The notes under the pieces: generated by a model | Database searches by the model: none | The model's input: only the letters and a program-made list of their open reading frames with translations | Told to the model about the DNA's origin: nothing | Part shown: piece by piece, positions 40,309 to 48,851 of the stretch | How positions within the stretch are numbered: the first letter of the stretch is position 1 | Layout: the number at the start of each line of letters is the position of its first letter | Source of the DNA: CAVRUH01 sp963822595 | GTDB taxonomy: Bacteria; Chlamydiota; Chlamydiia; Chlamydiales; Waddliaceae | Reading direction: 5' to 3' | Length of the DNA: 64,000 bases | NCBI GenBank assembly: GCA_963822595.1 | Contig: CAWGIG010000001.1 | Location: forward strand, 1,116,001-1,180,000 | Position numbers and translations under genes: made by a program

Positions 40309-41631
40309 TTAGGTTGCGTTCTCACCGGCATCAAAGAACCATTTAACTAAAAAGCCCCCAGCTAATGCCCCAATACCAAAGAAAGCAGCATACTTCACCG
40401 GAGTACTCACCCCCAATGCTTTTGCGATCATATTCATCGCTTTTGTGTTCCTATTGGCAATGGCCGTTTTTAATCCCCCATAGAGTATTCTTGTATCATT
40501 AATTTTCTCAAGTAAATCTCGAATGAAAATTTCTTCATTTCTAAGGACAGCATAATCTAAAGGACTAAGACCCTGATTACATCTCTTCGTTAGGGATGCC
40601 TCGCATTCTAAAAGATTATGAAACGTCTCAATGGATTTTTCTCTAATAGCAATCATTAATGGCGTGACGCCTCGGATGTTTTGTTCATCGAGCAATATTT
40701 CTTTTCCTAACAATTTCCAAATCACTTCCGACTTATTACCTTCAGCAACAAAATGCGCCAATGTTTTATCATCATCGGGACCATATTTTTCATTGCTATT
40801 TTTCGGGACTTTGTCAAAAAAAAGATTGAATATTTTAATGTTAATTCGAGCTGCAGCAGCAATAGGTTTTTCTTGCAGATGGTTGCGAAGGTCAGGATCG
40901 GCTCCTCTAGATAATAATAGCTTTACACCTTTATAACAATTACCCTTGCAAGCAGCTGTAAGATATGTTTCATTTCCTGTATCATTTTGTTTAGGATCAG
41001 CTCCGATGTCTATAAGGGTATGAATCATCGTATAATTTCCCGAAATACAAGCAGGAAGGAGTGAATCCTGAATCTTCTTTTTAGGAGTCGGCTTAAAGGT
41101 ATTCATTATATATAACAAGGCATCGTTTGAGTTGAATGTGGCAGCCAGAGTAATGTCCTTTCCCTGATTAACGAGAACCGTTTTTAGTGTCGGAATCACA
41201 GCAGGGAATAGTTGCTTTACCTGGAGTTCTTTTAGGACCTCTGTGAGAAAATTTTTATAAGTATAGATATTAAATTTTTCAAACGTAGGATCTTTCTTTC
41301 TTTTGATCAAAAAGACTCTGTCGAGCAATTTTAATTGCGTTACACAGGAAAGATGGGGAATCATCTCTCGTACTTTTTCGATGTTCGGAATCGGACTATC
41401 CGTTCGTAAGATACAGTTAAAACAGGCTGTAATCTGATAAATCCGAATGGTCGCCTCCTCCAGTTCTACCCTTACACCTAAAGACAACAGTAAATTTCGG
41501 GAAATGCAATCAACCATTGTCTTCCATTGCTTACAAACGGATCTCATTTTTGCAAGCTGAAGGGTTTCCGGATTTTTGCTAAGGATTTCATAGAGCGGAA
41601 CATTGTTTGTTATTGGAAAAATGGTGTTCAT
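40309..41631 (-). CDS. F-box-like / ankyrin-repeat protein with C-terminal membrane span
   Basis: The 440-residue product has an F-box-like start (PLYEILSKNPETLQLAKMRS then VCKQWKTMV). From residue ~165 a run of ankyrin repeats follows, the clearest being NYTMIHTLIDIGADPKQND, CYKGVKLLLSRGADPDLRNH, VTPLMIAIREKSIETFHNLL and LSPLDYAVLRNEEIF. The C-end has a hydrophobic segment (YAAFFGIGALAGGFLVKWFF) that could anchor it in a membrane. Architecture is that of host-directed effectors: substrate-binding ankyrins plus a Skp1-binding F-box. The membrane anchor would fix it to a vacuole or organelle membrane. Function is inferred. Confidence 0.78.
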   Translation of the reverse strand: MNTIFPITNNVPLYEILSKNPETLQLAKMRSVCKQWKTMVDCISRNLLLSLGVRVELEEATIRIYQITACFNCILRTDSPIPNIEKVREMIPHLSCVTQLKLLDRVFLIKRKKDPTFEKFNIYTYKNFLTEVLKELQVKQLFPAVIPTLKTVLVNQGKDITLAATFNSNDALLYIMNTFKPTPKKKIQDSLLPACISGNYTMIHTLIDIGADPKQNDTGNETYLTAACKGNCYKGVKLLLSRGADPDLRNHLQEKPIAAAARINIKIFNLFFDKVPKNSNEKYGPDDDKTLAHFVAEGNKSEVIWKLLGKEILLDEQNIRGVTPLMIAIREKSIETFHNLLECEASLTKRCNQGLSPLDYAVLRNEEIFIRDLLEKINDTRILYGGLKTAIANRNTKAMNMIAKALGVSTPVKYAAFFGIGALAGGFLVKWFFDAGENAT

Positions 41632-41735
41632 TTTTCGAGGAATACTGCAATATTAAATTTTTTATTCATAATTTTTAGACATACATCGCCCAGTGATTTT
41701 TTGCAAAGATTTATGACGAATGGTATGATATTGGA

Positions 41736-43220
41736 ATGAATACTCACCAAAAACCTGCTTTTTATCTTCTTCTATTTATTCTTTTTTTGAAAGGAGCTAT
41801 TTCTACCTGCTGGATTCCTATAAGCGATATCGGGCTTGGTCCCGATGAAGCCCAATACTGGACTTGGAGCAAGCATCTGGATTGGGGCTACTATAGCAAG
41901 CCCCCTGGAGTCGCTTGGCAAATATGGCTAGGAACGCAGCTATTCGGGGATACGGAGCTGGGAGTTCGATTTGGCTCGATCCTCATTACTTTTCTGCTAC
42001 CTCTTGCGATCTTTTACCTGGCTAGAGGCTGCAATTTAAAGGTCAGCACGGCTTTTTGGGCGGCTATTATTTTTGCATTTAGCCCTATGGGGATTTTTTC
42101 TTCCTTTCTTGCAACCACAGATGGGGGCATGCTTCTTTTTTGGACTTTTGCGTGCGGAGCTTACCTTTCCACGGGAAATTATTATCTGACAGGTTTGATG
42201 ATTCTATGCGGAGCCTTGTTTAAATGGCCGATATACATTCTTTGGATTCCTATAATTTTATTTGGACCGAGAAATAAACATACCTTGATTGGAATGCTAA
42301 TTTCTTTAATAGGTTTGTTCCCTTCGATTGTTTGGAATTATTCTCATGATTGGGTGACTTTCCGTCATGTGTTTACACAGTCCGTCGAGGGTGTGGGAAA
42401 TACGGCAACATCCGGCAACTTTTTTGATTTTCTTGGGGCACAGGTAGCATTAGTATCCCCGATTTTCTTTATTTTGCTGGTTATTTCCTTCATTGCCCTG
42501 ATAAAAGACTACCGCAAAATACCGCGTCCCCTTTTATTCTGCGGATTTCTGTCGTTTGCTATATTGGCTGTTTTTCTCGAGCTTTCTCTTTTTAAAAAAA
42601 TGCAAGGGAATTGGTGCCTCTACGCCTATCCTACGGCATTTGTTTATATGACCTGGTATGTCTTAGAAATGACTCCTTGGGGAAAGGGATGGTTGAAAGC
42701 AGGAATGGTGTTGTCGATCGTCTTATCGGTCGGGGTGTTGCTGATTCCAAAGATAGATTTCCCATATAGAGCAAATCCTTTAAAACACAATTTAGGGTGG
42801 GAAAAGCTTGGGCAAGAATTACAAAATGAAGGCTATGATCCGAAAAGTAACTTTCTTTTTGGCGATAGGTATCAGATGACTAGCCTATTGAGCTTTTATG
42901 CACCGGGAAAAAATAGAGCCTATTTCTTGAATTTGCATGGCACAAGGAAAAATCAGTTTTCATTTTGGCCAAGAATGAAGGATGAGCAACTTCATCAAAA
43001 CGGATTTTTTGTTTTGGCAGAAAATATCCCCAATCTAGATCAGGATCCTGAGGGTAGAATTGCTCACTATCAGGAGCTTTTGCAGGAATATTTTTCATCT
43101 GTCAAGTTTTTGGGAATTAAGCCTTTGGTTACTGTGTCGGGGAAAGTGGTGAAAGGGGCCTTTATTTTCGAATGCTTTGACTACAACGGAAAAGAACCCA
43201 CAGATCCTGAACTCTATTGA
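41736..43220 (+). CDS. PMT/ArnT-type membrane glycosyltransferase
   Basis: The 494-residue product is a polytopic membrane protein with about 10-12 hydrophobic spans. The first periplasmic loop carries LGPDEAQYWTWSKHLDWGYY then SKPPG, where the acidic DE pair and the SKPP segment define GT39/GT83 transferases such as ArnT. These use polyprenyl-phosphate sugars and modify lipid A or proteins in the periplasm. The C-terminal ~130 residues form a soluble domain. Substrate not determined. Confidence 0.88.
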   Translation: MNTHQKPAFYLLLFILFLKGAISTCWIPISDIGLGPDEAQYWTWSKHLDWGYYSKPPGVAWQIWLGTQLFGDTELGVRFGSILITFLLPLAIFYLARGCNLKVSTAFWAAIIFAFSPMGIFSSFLATTDGGMLLFWTFACGAYLSTGNYYLTGLMILCGALFKWPIYILWIPIILFGPRNKHTLIGMLISLIGLFPSIVWNYSHDWVTFRHVFTQSVEGVGNTATSGNFFDFLGAQVALVSPIFFILLVISFIALIKDYRKIPRPLLFCGFLSFAILAVFLELSLFKKMQGNWCLYAYPTAFVYMTWYVLEMTPWGKGWLKAGMVLSIVLSVGVLLIPKIDFPYRANPLKHNLGWEKLGQELQNEGYDPKSNFLFGDRYQMTSLLSFYAPGKNRAYFLNLHGTRKNQFSFWPRMKDEQLHQNGFFVLAENIPNLDQDPEGRIAHYQELLQEYFSSVKFLGIKPLVTVSGKVVKGAFIFECFDYNGKEPTDPELY

Positions 43221-43231
43221 ATAGGCCTTGG

Positions 43232-43403
43232 GCAAACAATTAACAGGATAAGCATGATCGCAAGCGGCAGGATAAAGAAAGGATAAGAAAAAAATAATAG
43301 ATAAGAAAAAATGGATATTGAAAATTCATTCCTTTTTTATCTTTTTTCTTATCCTTTTTTAATCCTGCCGCTTGCGATCATGCTTATCCTGTTAATTGTT
43401 TGC
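43232..43403. repeat. Long inverted repeat, family A copy 4 with compensatory change
   Basis: Outer arms GCAAACAATTAACAGG and CCTGTTAATTGTTTGC pair perfectly. Inside, the left arm has GCATGATCGC and the right GCGATCATGC, where other copies have GCAGGATCGC and GCGATCCTGC. Both arms changed together. It follows the PMT gene. Confidence 0.92.
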
Positions 43404-43430
43404 TTAAAAACTATTTTAAAAAGCGAATGG

Positions 43431-43459
43431 TTGAATTCTGTTTAGCTTTAAGGTATAAT
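43431..43459 (+). promoter_or_regulatory. Consensus sigma-70 promoter of the 6S-like RNA
   Basis: TTGAAT at 43431-43436, 17-bp spacer, TATAAT at 43454-43459. The expected start is G43466. It is one of the best promoters in the window and has no reading frame behind it. Confidence 0.75.
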
Positions 43460-43465
43460 AGCTTC

Positions 43466-43653
43466 GTTGCTGCTGATTGGGAGACGTGAGAAATATATTA
43501 TTGTCCGTCAACGAAATTATTTTTTTATGGGATCGCAACGCTAACCGGAGAGCTTCGGGCCTCGTGCCATAGAACTCAAACGTTAGGAAGCGGACCCACT
43601 TTAACAAACCTGTTGAGGGCTTGTTTCTCCAACCCTCTCAGCAGCTTTTTTTT
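43466..43653 (+). ncRNA. ssrS: Structured RNA, probable 6S RNA
   Basis: From the predicted start to the T-run the transcript is ~188 nt and folds into one long rod. GCUGCUGA (43469-43476) pairs with UCAGCAGC (43638-43645). UUGGGAGA pairs with UCUCCAA. CCGUCAAC (43505-43512) pairs with GUUGAGGG (43612-43619). UGGGAUCGC (43528-43536) pairs with GCGGACCCA (43590-43598), and CUAAC with GUUAG near the apex. Unpaired bulges separate the helices, the largest between the first and second. Length, rod shape and central bubble fit 6S RNA, which mimics an open promoter and binds RNA polymerase. The identification rests on fold, not sequence match. The 3' end overlaps lplA. Confidence 0.6.
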
Positions 43654-44356
43654 CAATAAGTGTTGTCGCCTTCCTATGAGGAAGGTTTAAAACACTTTCA
43701 AATTCGTTAACTTTAATTATTTCATTATTTTTTGATAAAGATTGCAGCACACCTTCCACAACCGCATTAGGATGAGAAAAGTGTTCCTTTAAGCAACAAA
43801 GAAAATCTGAATGACTGCGAGCTTTCCGATAATCAGGCATTTTTTGAGGGAGTTTAAGTACACCCATCCTCTCCTTATCATATTCCCAAAGTAATGTGCT
43901 GTGATGTAGCCACCGATTCTTTTGAAGATACTGCGCATTTCCTCCAAATTTTCGATCTCCCATCACATAATCGTTTTCTCTGAGTTGAAAATTCATCCCT
44001 TCAAAAACCGGCTGATAGACCCCTTCTGTCCATTTCATGACATCTTTAGGGAAACAGGGAACCCCAAAATCTTCACTATTACAAATAAAGGTTACAAATA
44101 AAGTGTTGTGATCCACGAAAACTGTGCCGCCCCCGCTAAAGCGGCGTATAAGGGGAACAGGATTTCTAGAATGATGCTCGTCATCGATCAAAAGCTCTGG
44201 GTTACCGGAAATTCCCAAGACAATAGAAGCCTCCGATCCACGGTTGGTAATGCACCAATTCTTATCATCGGTTCGCATCAAGGCTTCTTCAAGTTGTAAC
44301 TGTTTAAATATGGGCCACCCTTCCAGAGAAATATAATGAAAGGCAGCTTTTTTCAT
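43601..44356 (-). CDS. lplA: Lipoate-protein ligase A family protein
   Basis: The 251-residue product has the LplA/BPL fold motifs RRFSGGGTVFVDHNTLFVTF, YVMGDRKFGGNAQYLQKNRW (catalytic Lys in DRKFGGNAQ) and HHSTLLWEYD. It attaches lipoate, or transfers a lipoyl/octanoyl group, to 2-oxoacid dehydrogenase and glycine cleavage carriers. Its last ~17 codons are read through the terminator stem of the convergent RNA gene, so the normal C-end may be altered. The start overlaps the mnmG stop by 4 bp; the mnmG-lplA pair matches my memory of Chlamydia. Confidence 0.9.
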   Translation of the reverse strand: MKKAAFHYISLEGWPIFKQLQLEEALMRTDDKNWCITNRGSEASIVLGISGNPELLIDDEHHSRNPVPLIRRFSGGGTVFVDHNTLFVTFICNSEDFGVPCFPKDVMKWTEGVYQPVFEGMNFQLRENDYVMGDRKFGGNAQYLQKNRWLHHSTLLWEYDKERMGVLKLPQKMPDYRKARSHSDFLCCLKEHFSHPNAVVEGVLQSLSKNNEIIKVNEFESVLNLPHRKATTLIEKKAAERVGETSPQQVC

Positions 44357-46188
44357 CCACGCTTTCTCAGTTTTTCCATTTCGATCATGAGAACAGAAAT
44401 ATCCGCCGGCGACACTCCCGAAACTCTTGAGGCTTGGCCAAGATTGATCGGATTCGCCCGATTCAGTTTAACGCGAGCTTCCGTGCCCAAACTAACGACC
44501 TGATTGAAATCAAATCCGTCAGGGATTCTAATTTTTTCAACATTCGATAGCCTTTGGATCTCGATGTTCTGCCGTTGAATGTAGCCCGCATATTTGATGT
44601 CTAACTCGATCTGCGAATTGATTTCAGCTCCATAATCTTTAAAATCCCCGGGGTATTGCTGCATCAAAGAGGTATAAGAATTCTCGGGACGGCATATGAG
44701 CTGGGCAAGGGAATAGCCCTTTCCATCCAATTGCTTGAAAACTTTTGTAAGTCGAATCCTCTCTTCTTCGATAGTTTTTATTTTATTCTGGAGTTTTCCA
44801 AAACGGACTCCATCAATGAGGCCAAGGTCATATCCATAGTGACGCAATCGGAGATCTGCGTTGTCTTGTCTTAAGAGGAGTCGATGCTCAGCGCGACTTG
44901 TAAACATCCTGTAGGGCTCATCAAGGACGGTCGTGATCAAATCATCGATCATGACGCCGATATAAGCTTCGGAGCGCTTCAAAATGAACGGAGGCTTCCC
45001 AAGAACTTTATTAGCGGCATTGATACCTGCCATTAACCCTTGCGCAGCAGCTTCTTCGTATCCGGTCGTACCGTTGATCTGACCCGCCAAAAAGAGCCCT
45101 TCGATTTTTTTCGTTTCTAATGAGGGACCCATTTGCCCGCTAACAACATAATCATACTCGATGGCATAGGCAGGGCGCATGATCTCAGCATTTTTGAGGG
45201 CCGGGATGCTTCTTAAGAAGGCATATTGGACATCCAGCGGCAGCGATGAGGATATTCCATTCACATAAATTTCTTCGGTTTTTAATCCTTCAGGCTCCAG
45301 AAAAAGCTGATGTCTATCTTTATCGGCGAAACGAACGATTTTGTCTTCGATAGAGGGACAATAGCGAGGTCCCACACCTTTGATGCGGCCTGAATACATG
45401 GCAGAACGGTGCAAATTATCTTGGATGATTTTCTTTGTTTCTAAAGTCGTATAGGTAATATGGCATGATATCTGCGGCAACCGGGGAATCCCTTCATCAT
45501 CAAAAGAAAATTTAACTCCGTCTTCTCCGGGTTGTTCCTCTGTTAGGGAAAAATCGACGGAACGTCTATTGATTCTTGGAGGTGTCCCTGTTTTTAGTCT
45601 TCCCAAAATAAGGCCATGTTTTTCAAGGGAAGCAGAGAGTCCTACAGCAGGAAGATCGCCGGCGCGGCCACCTGAGTGTTGGTTTTCGCCGATATGAAGC
45701 AGTCCTCTCATGAAGGTTCCGGAGGAAATAATCAGGGTTTTGCAATGATAGATAATCCCTTCTTTGGTAATGACCCCTTCAATTCTATCTGAAGAAACAA
45801 TGAGTTCTTCGATAGTTCCTTGCTTTATTTCGAGGTTGGGGGTTCTTTCAAGACGATGGGAAATTTCGAATTGGTAGGCTCTTTTGTCGGATTGAGCGCG
45901 GGGCGCCCAAACAGCAGGGCCATTGGCGGCATTAAGCATGCGGAATTGAATACCTGTCGCGTCGGTAACTTTGCCCATTTCTCCGCCGAGAGCGTCGATT
46001 TCTCGGACCATATGTCCTTTACCGATACCTCCGATGGCGGGATTGCAGCTCATTTTGCCGATAGTATCAAGACTCATCGTAAGCAGGAGGGTGCGGGCAC
46101 CCATTCGGGCAGCAGCAAAGGCCGCTTCGCAGCCTGCATGCCCCCCGCCCATGACGATTACATCATACTCGACAGGATATTTCCACAT
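44353..46188 (-). CDS. mnmG: tRNA uridine-5-carboxymethylaminomethyl modification enzyme
   Basis: The 611-residue product shows the FAD motif VIVMGGGHAGCEAAFAAARM, LSLDTIGKMSCNPAIGGIGK-type segment TIGKMSCNPAIGGIGKGHMV, LKTGTPPRI, LFLEPEG, and EIMRPAYAIEYDY. The C-terminal MnmE-interacting part includes LGTEARVKLNRANPINLGQA. Full length. With MnmE it modifies U34 of several tRNAs. The small mS38-like gene lies directly upstream on the same strand and may be co-transcribed. Confidence 0.96.
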   Translation of the reverse strand: MWKYPVEYDVIVMGGGHAGCEAAFAAARMGARTLLLTMSLDTIGKMSCNPAIGGIGKGHMVREIDALGGEMGKVTDATGIQFRMLNAANGPAVWAPRAQSDKRAYQFEISHRLERTPNLEIKQGTIEELIVSSDRIEGVITKEGIIYHCKTLIISSGTFMRGLLHIGENQHSGGRAGDLPAVGLSASLEKHGLILGRLKTGTPPRINRRSVDFSLTEEQPGEDGVKFSFDDEGIPRLPQISCHITYTTLETKKIIQDNLHRSAMYSGRIKGVGPRYCPSIEDKIVRFADKDRHQLFLEPEGLKTEEIYVNGISSSLPLDVQYAFLRSIPALKNAEIMRPAYAIEYDYVVSGQMGPSLETKKIEGLFLAGQINGTTGYEEAAAQGLMAGINAANKVLGKPPFILKRSEAYIGVMIDDLITTVLDEPYRMFTSRAEHRLLLRQDNADLRLRHYGYDLGLIDGVRFGKLQNKIKTIEEERIRLTKVFKQLDGKGYSLAQLICRPENSYTSLMQQYPGDFKDYGAEINSQIELDIKYAGYIQRQNIEIQRLSNVEKIRIPDGFDFNQVVSLGTEARVKLNRANPINLGQASRVSGVSPADISVLMIEMEKLRKRG

Positions 46189-46198
46189 GAAATAAATA

Positions 46199-46288
46199 TT
46201 ATGTTGGCTTATGACGGTCGCGGCGGCTGCGCTTTTTGCGCTTGTGCTTCGCGATCTTATCTCGGCGCTTCTTTTTTACAGAAGACAT
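46199..46288 (-). CDS. 29-residue basic peptide, AURKAIP1/COX24 (mS38)-like
   Basis: The minus strand has GGAGAACAA then ATG at 46288, a 29-codon frame and TAA at 46199. The peptide is MSSVKKKRRDKIAKHKRKKR followed by SRRDRHKPT. The pattern KKRRDKIAKHKRKKRSRRDR matches the short motif shared by mitochondrial small-subunit protein mS38 and bacterial peptides that sit in the ribosome. A good Shine-Dalgarno, extreme basicity and its place just before mnmG support it as real. Likely role: small ribosomal protein. Confidence 0.8.
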   Translation of the reverse strand: MSSVKKKRRDKIAKHKRKKRSRRDRHKPT

Positions 46289-46371
46289 TTGTTCTCCAGC
46301 GATGTTTATAATTTAATGTCAGATTGTAACCCAACCCCGAAAAAATGTAAAGAATAAAGGTGGAAGAATAT

Positions 46372-47478
46372 TTACTGTATTTTATAGGGGATGAGTTCAT
46401 TTCTTAGCTCCCTATCCGTAAGGCGCTTGGTAGGGTGTGATAAATTATACTGTGGATCCAAATATTCAGGCCTGATTTCAATCGCTTTTTCAAAACATTT
46501 TTTGGCTTCGTCGGCCTCGCCTAATGCTACCCCTAGGTTATTCCAGCAAGCAGCGTGTTTCGGGTCATGTTTTAAGCATTTACGATAGCTTTCCACAGCT
46601 TCTTTGACCCTTTTCATCTTTAAAAAGCAATTTCCCGAATAGAAATATCCGGAAGGAGAGTTTAGCTCCTTAAATTTTTCTAAGGCATTCTCCCAATTTT
46701 CTATGTTATAGAGGATATTTCCTTTCAAAAGCGTCTTTTCGTTTGGATCTAATTTTGCTTTGTCCACATAGCCCATGAGGTCTTTTACTTCGTAGCCCTT
46801 AAGAATATCAAGCTGCTCGGCTTTATATTTTTCCAACTCATTCGTTAAATTTCGTTCATGCCTTCTCCAACGGGTCAAAGGAAGATCTAAATATTTAAAT
46901 CGGTACTTCTCGGCAAGGCGAAGGACTCTATCGTAATCCACCGATCGCTTGTATTTTTCCCTGTAGGGGACTTTGAGAAAGCAAATTCTCTTACCCATGA
47001 TAGTGGTAGGATTGGGCATAATGCTTCTAAAAAGCATCTGTGCAAGAAATGTGTCGGGATCGATATCTCTTCCGCGCATCTGCATCAAAGGGTTTCCTTG
47101 CGCATCTATCACTTGGATCGCTGTATACACGAGATCGATAGTTTTATCGTTTAGTAGCACGTCAAGCTGTTTATGAATTTTTTCCGGTTCATAAATATCA
47201 TCCGAGTCTAGATGAACGACATATTCTCCTTTTGATTCTTCGATAGCTTTATTCGTAGCGACGGCAAATCCTTGATTGGTTTGGTTAAAGTATCGGATAC
47301 GAGGATCTTTGTCCGCTAAGTTTTTTAGAATTTCTGCCGTATTGTCGGTGGATCCATCATTAACAATGACAATTTCAACATGGGGGTACGTTTGTTTCTG
47401 GGCGCTGGCTATGGCTTCAGTCAAAAAATCTGCTTGATTGTAAGTGGGGACCACAACGCTGACTAGGGGTAGGTTCAT
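46372..47478 (-). CDS. Family 2 glycosyltransferase with TPR tail
   Basis: The 368-residue product has a GT-A domain in the first ~230 residues: VSVVVPTYNQADFL, VNDGSTDNT, and HLDSDDIYEPEKI as the metal-binding DxD. The C-terminal ~110 residues are TPR-like (GYFYSGNCFLKMKRVKEAVE, ESYRKCLKHDPKHAACWNNL, ALGEADEAKKCFEKAIEIRP). The TPR may bind a partner in the assembly complex. The start overlaps the stop of the upstream GT2 by 4 bp. Confidence 0.88.
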   Translation of the reverse strand: MNLPLVSVVVPTYNQADFLTEAIASAQKQTYPHVEIVIVNDGSTDNTAEILKNLADKDPRIRYFNQTNQGFAVATNKAIEESKGEYVVHLDSDDIYEPEKIHKQLDVLLNDKTIDLVYTAIQVIDAQGNPLMQMRGRDIDPDTFLAQMLFRSIMPNPTTIMGKRICFLKVPYREKYKRSVDYDRVLRLAEKYRFKYLDLPLTRWRRHERNLTNELEKYKAEQLDILKGYEVKDLMGYVDKAKLDPNEKTLLKGNILYNIENWENALEKFKELNSPSGYFYSGNCFLKMKRVKEAVESYRKCLKHDPKHAACWNNLGVALGEADEAKKCFEKAIEIRPEYLDPQYNLSHPTKRLTDRELRNELIPYKIQ

Positions 47479-48794
47479 TCGGGATTCCTCATGATTTTGT
47501 TTATGATGTTTCTGATTTTATCACGATAGTCGGTTTTAAAAAGCTCTACAAGCTCATGATACTCATTTCGAGCTTCCTTCATTATTTGGAATCCTTTCAT
47601 GAGGTTGTTAAAGGGGTCAATGAAGTAGACATCATCCCCCAAGGCATGAAAGGTTTCCTCACGAGGATTAGGCTCTTTGAGTATATGTTTGCAAAGGAAT
47701 ATGTAGCTCGGAGTATTCTCACTGCGAGGCGAATTCAGTGTTTTAAGGTCCTTTTGCGCCTTAATAAATGCATCAAGGGAATCGAATTTATCAATATCTC
47801 CGGAAATAATAACCAAGTCCTGGATAGAATCGGTAAAGTAATTTCCGAATTTGTTGTGGTCTAAGGGTAGTATTTTATCTTCTTTAATTTTTCCTCTAAT
47901 CCCCGAAAGGCCGTCGATGACAGCATATAGAAGTGTTTTAAAGGCGTTGATTTTCCCCGTTTTCTGTGAAACGAATAATGCTGTAAACACTTTATCAATT
48001 AATAAGTGATCAATATACGAATCCATCTGTTCTTGAGTAGATACATTCTGAAGAAAAAAATGAATCATATTTCTCCAGTAGTAATATATGGGAATGCTGC
48101 TTGTTTTATTGGCTCCCCCTGCTTTGTGCCATACTTTTGCCAAAGGAGTGGCCCTGATATCGTATCCTGCGCTTTTAAATCGAACACACCAGTCGGCATC
48201 GTCAAAATACAAAAAGTAATTTTGATCCATTAAGCCAACATTTTTTAGCTTTGCTGCATCCACCAAGAGGGAGCATGCAGGGACATAATCAACCGTAATG
48301 GGTTGGGGTTTGACATTACTGACAGTGTAATTCCGCATATAAAGATTTACGGAACATTCCTTAGGGTCGATGTAGGCGCCGAGTTCTTGAAGCTTATCGG
48401 GAAAGTCCATTCTGAGTATCATGGAACCGACGATCCCGTTTTTCTCAGAAGTTCTGAGTTCGTGGATTAATTGAGAGAGGCAGTCGGGATCTACGATGAT
48501 ATCGTTGTCGAGGATCCAGAGGGAATCGTAGATTTTTTGATTGAGGGCGTATTGAATTCCCAGGTTAAATCCGCCGGCTCCTCCGACGTTAATGGGATTT
48601 TCAATTAAATGGACCTTAGAAGGGAGGAGTTTTTTTATTTCTGAAAGGTGCTGTGGCTCGGATCCATTGTCGACGACAACGATATCGAAATTGGAGTAAT
48701 TGGATTTGAGAACACTTTCAACGCAATCGAGAAGATCTTGGACCTTATTCCAATTGCAAATAACAACGCAGACTTTCTCGGAGGTTTTGCCCAT
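47475..48794 (-). CDS. Family 2 glycosyltransferase, possible galactofuranosyltransferase
   Basis: The ATG at 48794 is preferred, where MGKTSEKVCVVICNWNKVQD begins (439 residues). It contains VVVDNGS, INVGGAGGFNLGIQYAL, ILDNDIIVDPDCL (DxD) and FLYFDDADWCVRFKSAGYDI. The GGAGG and DDxDW features are shared with rhamnosyl- and galactofuranosyl-transferases. It is divergent, 57 bp away, from glf, which makes UDP-galactofuranose, so a Galf donor is a reasonable inference. The C-terminal ~150 residues match nothing I know. Confidence 0.82.
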   Translation of the reverse strand: MGKTSEKVCVVICNWNKVQDLLDCVESVLKSNYSNFDIVVVDNGSEPQHLSEIKKLLPSKVHLIENPINVGGAGGFNLGIQYALNQKIYDSLWILDNDIIVDPDCLSQLIHELRTSEKNGIVGSMILRMDFPDKLQELGAYIDPKECSVNLYMRNYTVSNVKPQPITVDYVPACSLLVDAAKLKNVGLMDQNYFLYFDDADWCVRFKSAGYDIRATPLAKVWHKAGGANKTSSIPIYYYWRNMIHFFLQNVSTQEQMDSYIDHLLIDKVFTALFVSQKTGKINAFKTLLYAVIDGLSGIRGKIKEDKILPLDHNKFGNYFTDSIQDLVIISGDIDKFDSLDAFIKAQKDLKTLNSPRSENTPSYIFLCKHILKEPNPREETFHALGDDVYFIDPFNNLMKGFQIMKEARNEYHELVELFKTDYRDKIRNIINKIMRNPE

Positions 48795-48851
48795 GATACG
48801 TGCAAAGTAACATCTTGATTTGAAACTTGTCAATCGCATAAAAAGAGAGGA

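Noticed and set aside
43466..43653. tmRNA, RNase P RNA or SRP RNA as the identity of the structured RNA
   Set aside because: Too short for tmRNA and RNase P, without a tRNA-like end or the RNase P and SRP conserved loops; the rod shape fits 6S better.
45820..46311. 163-codon frame opposite mnmG
   Set aside because: Antisense shadow of a well-supported gene; the composition follows the mnmG complement.
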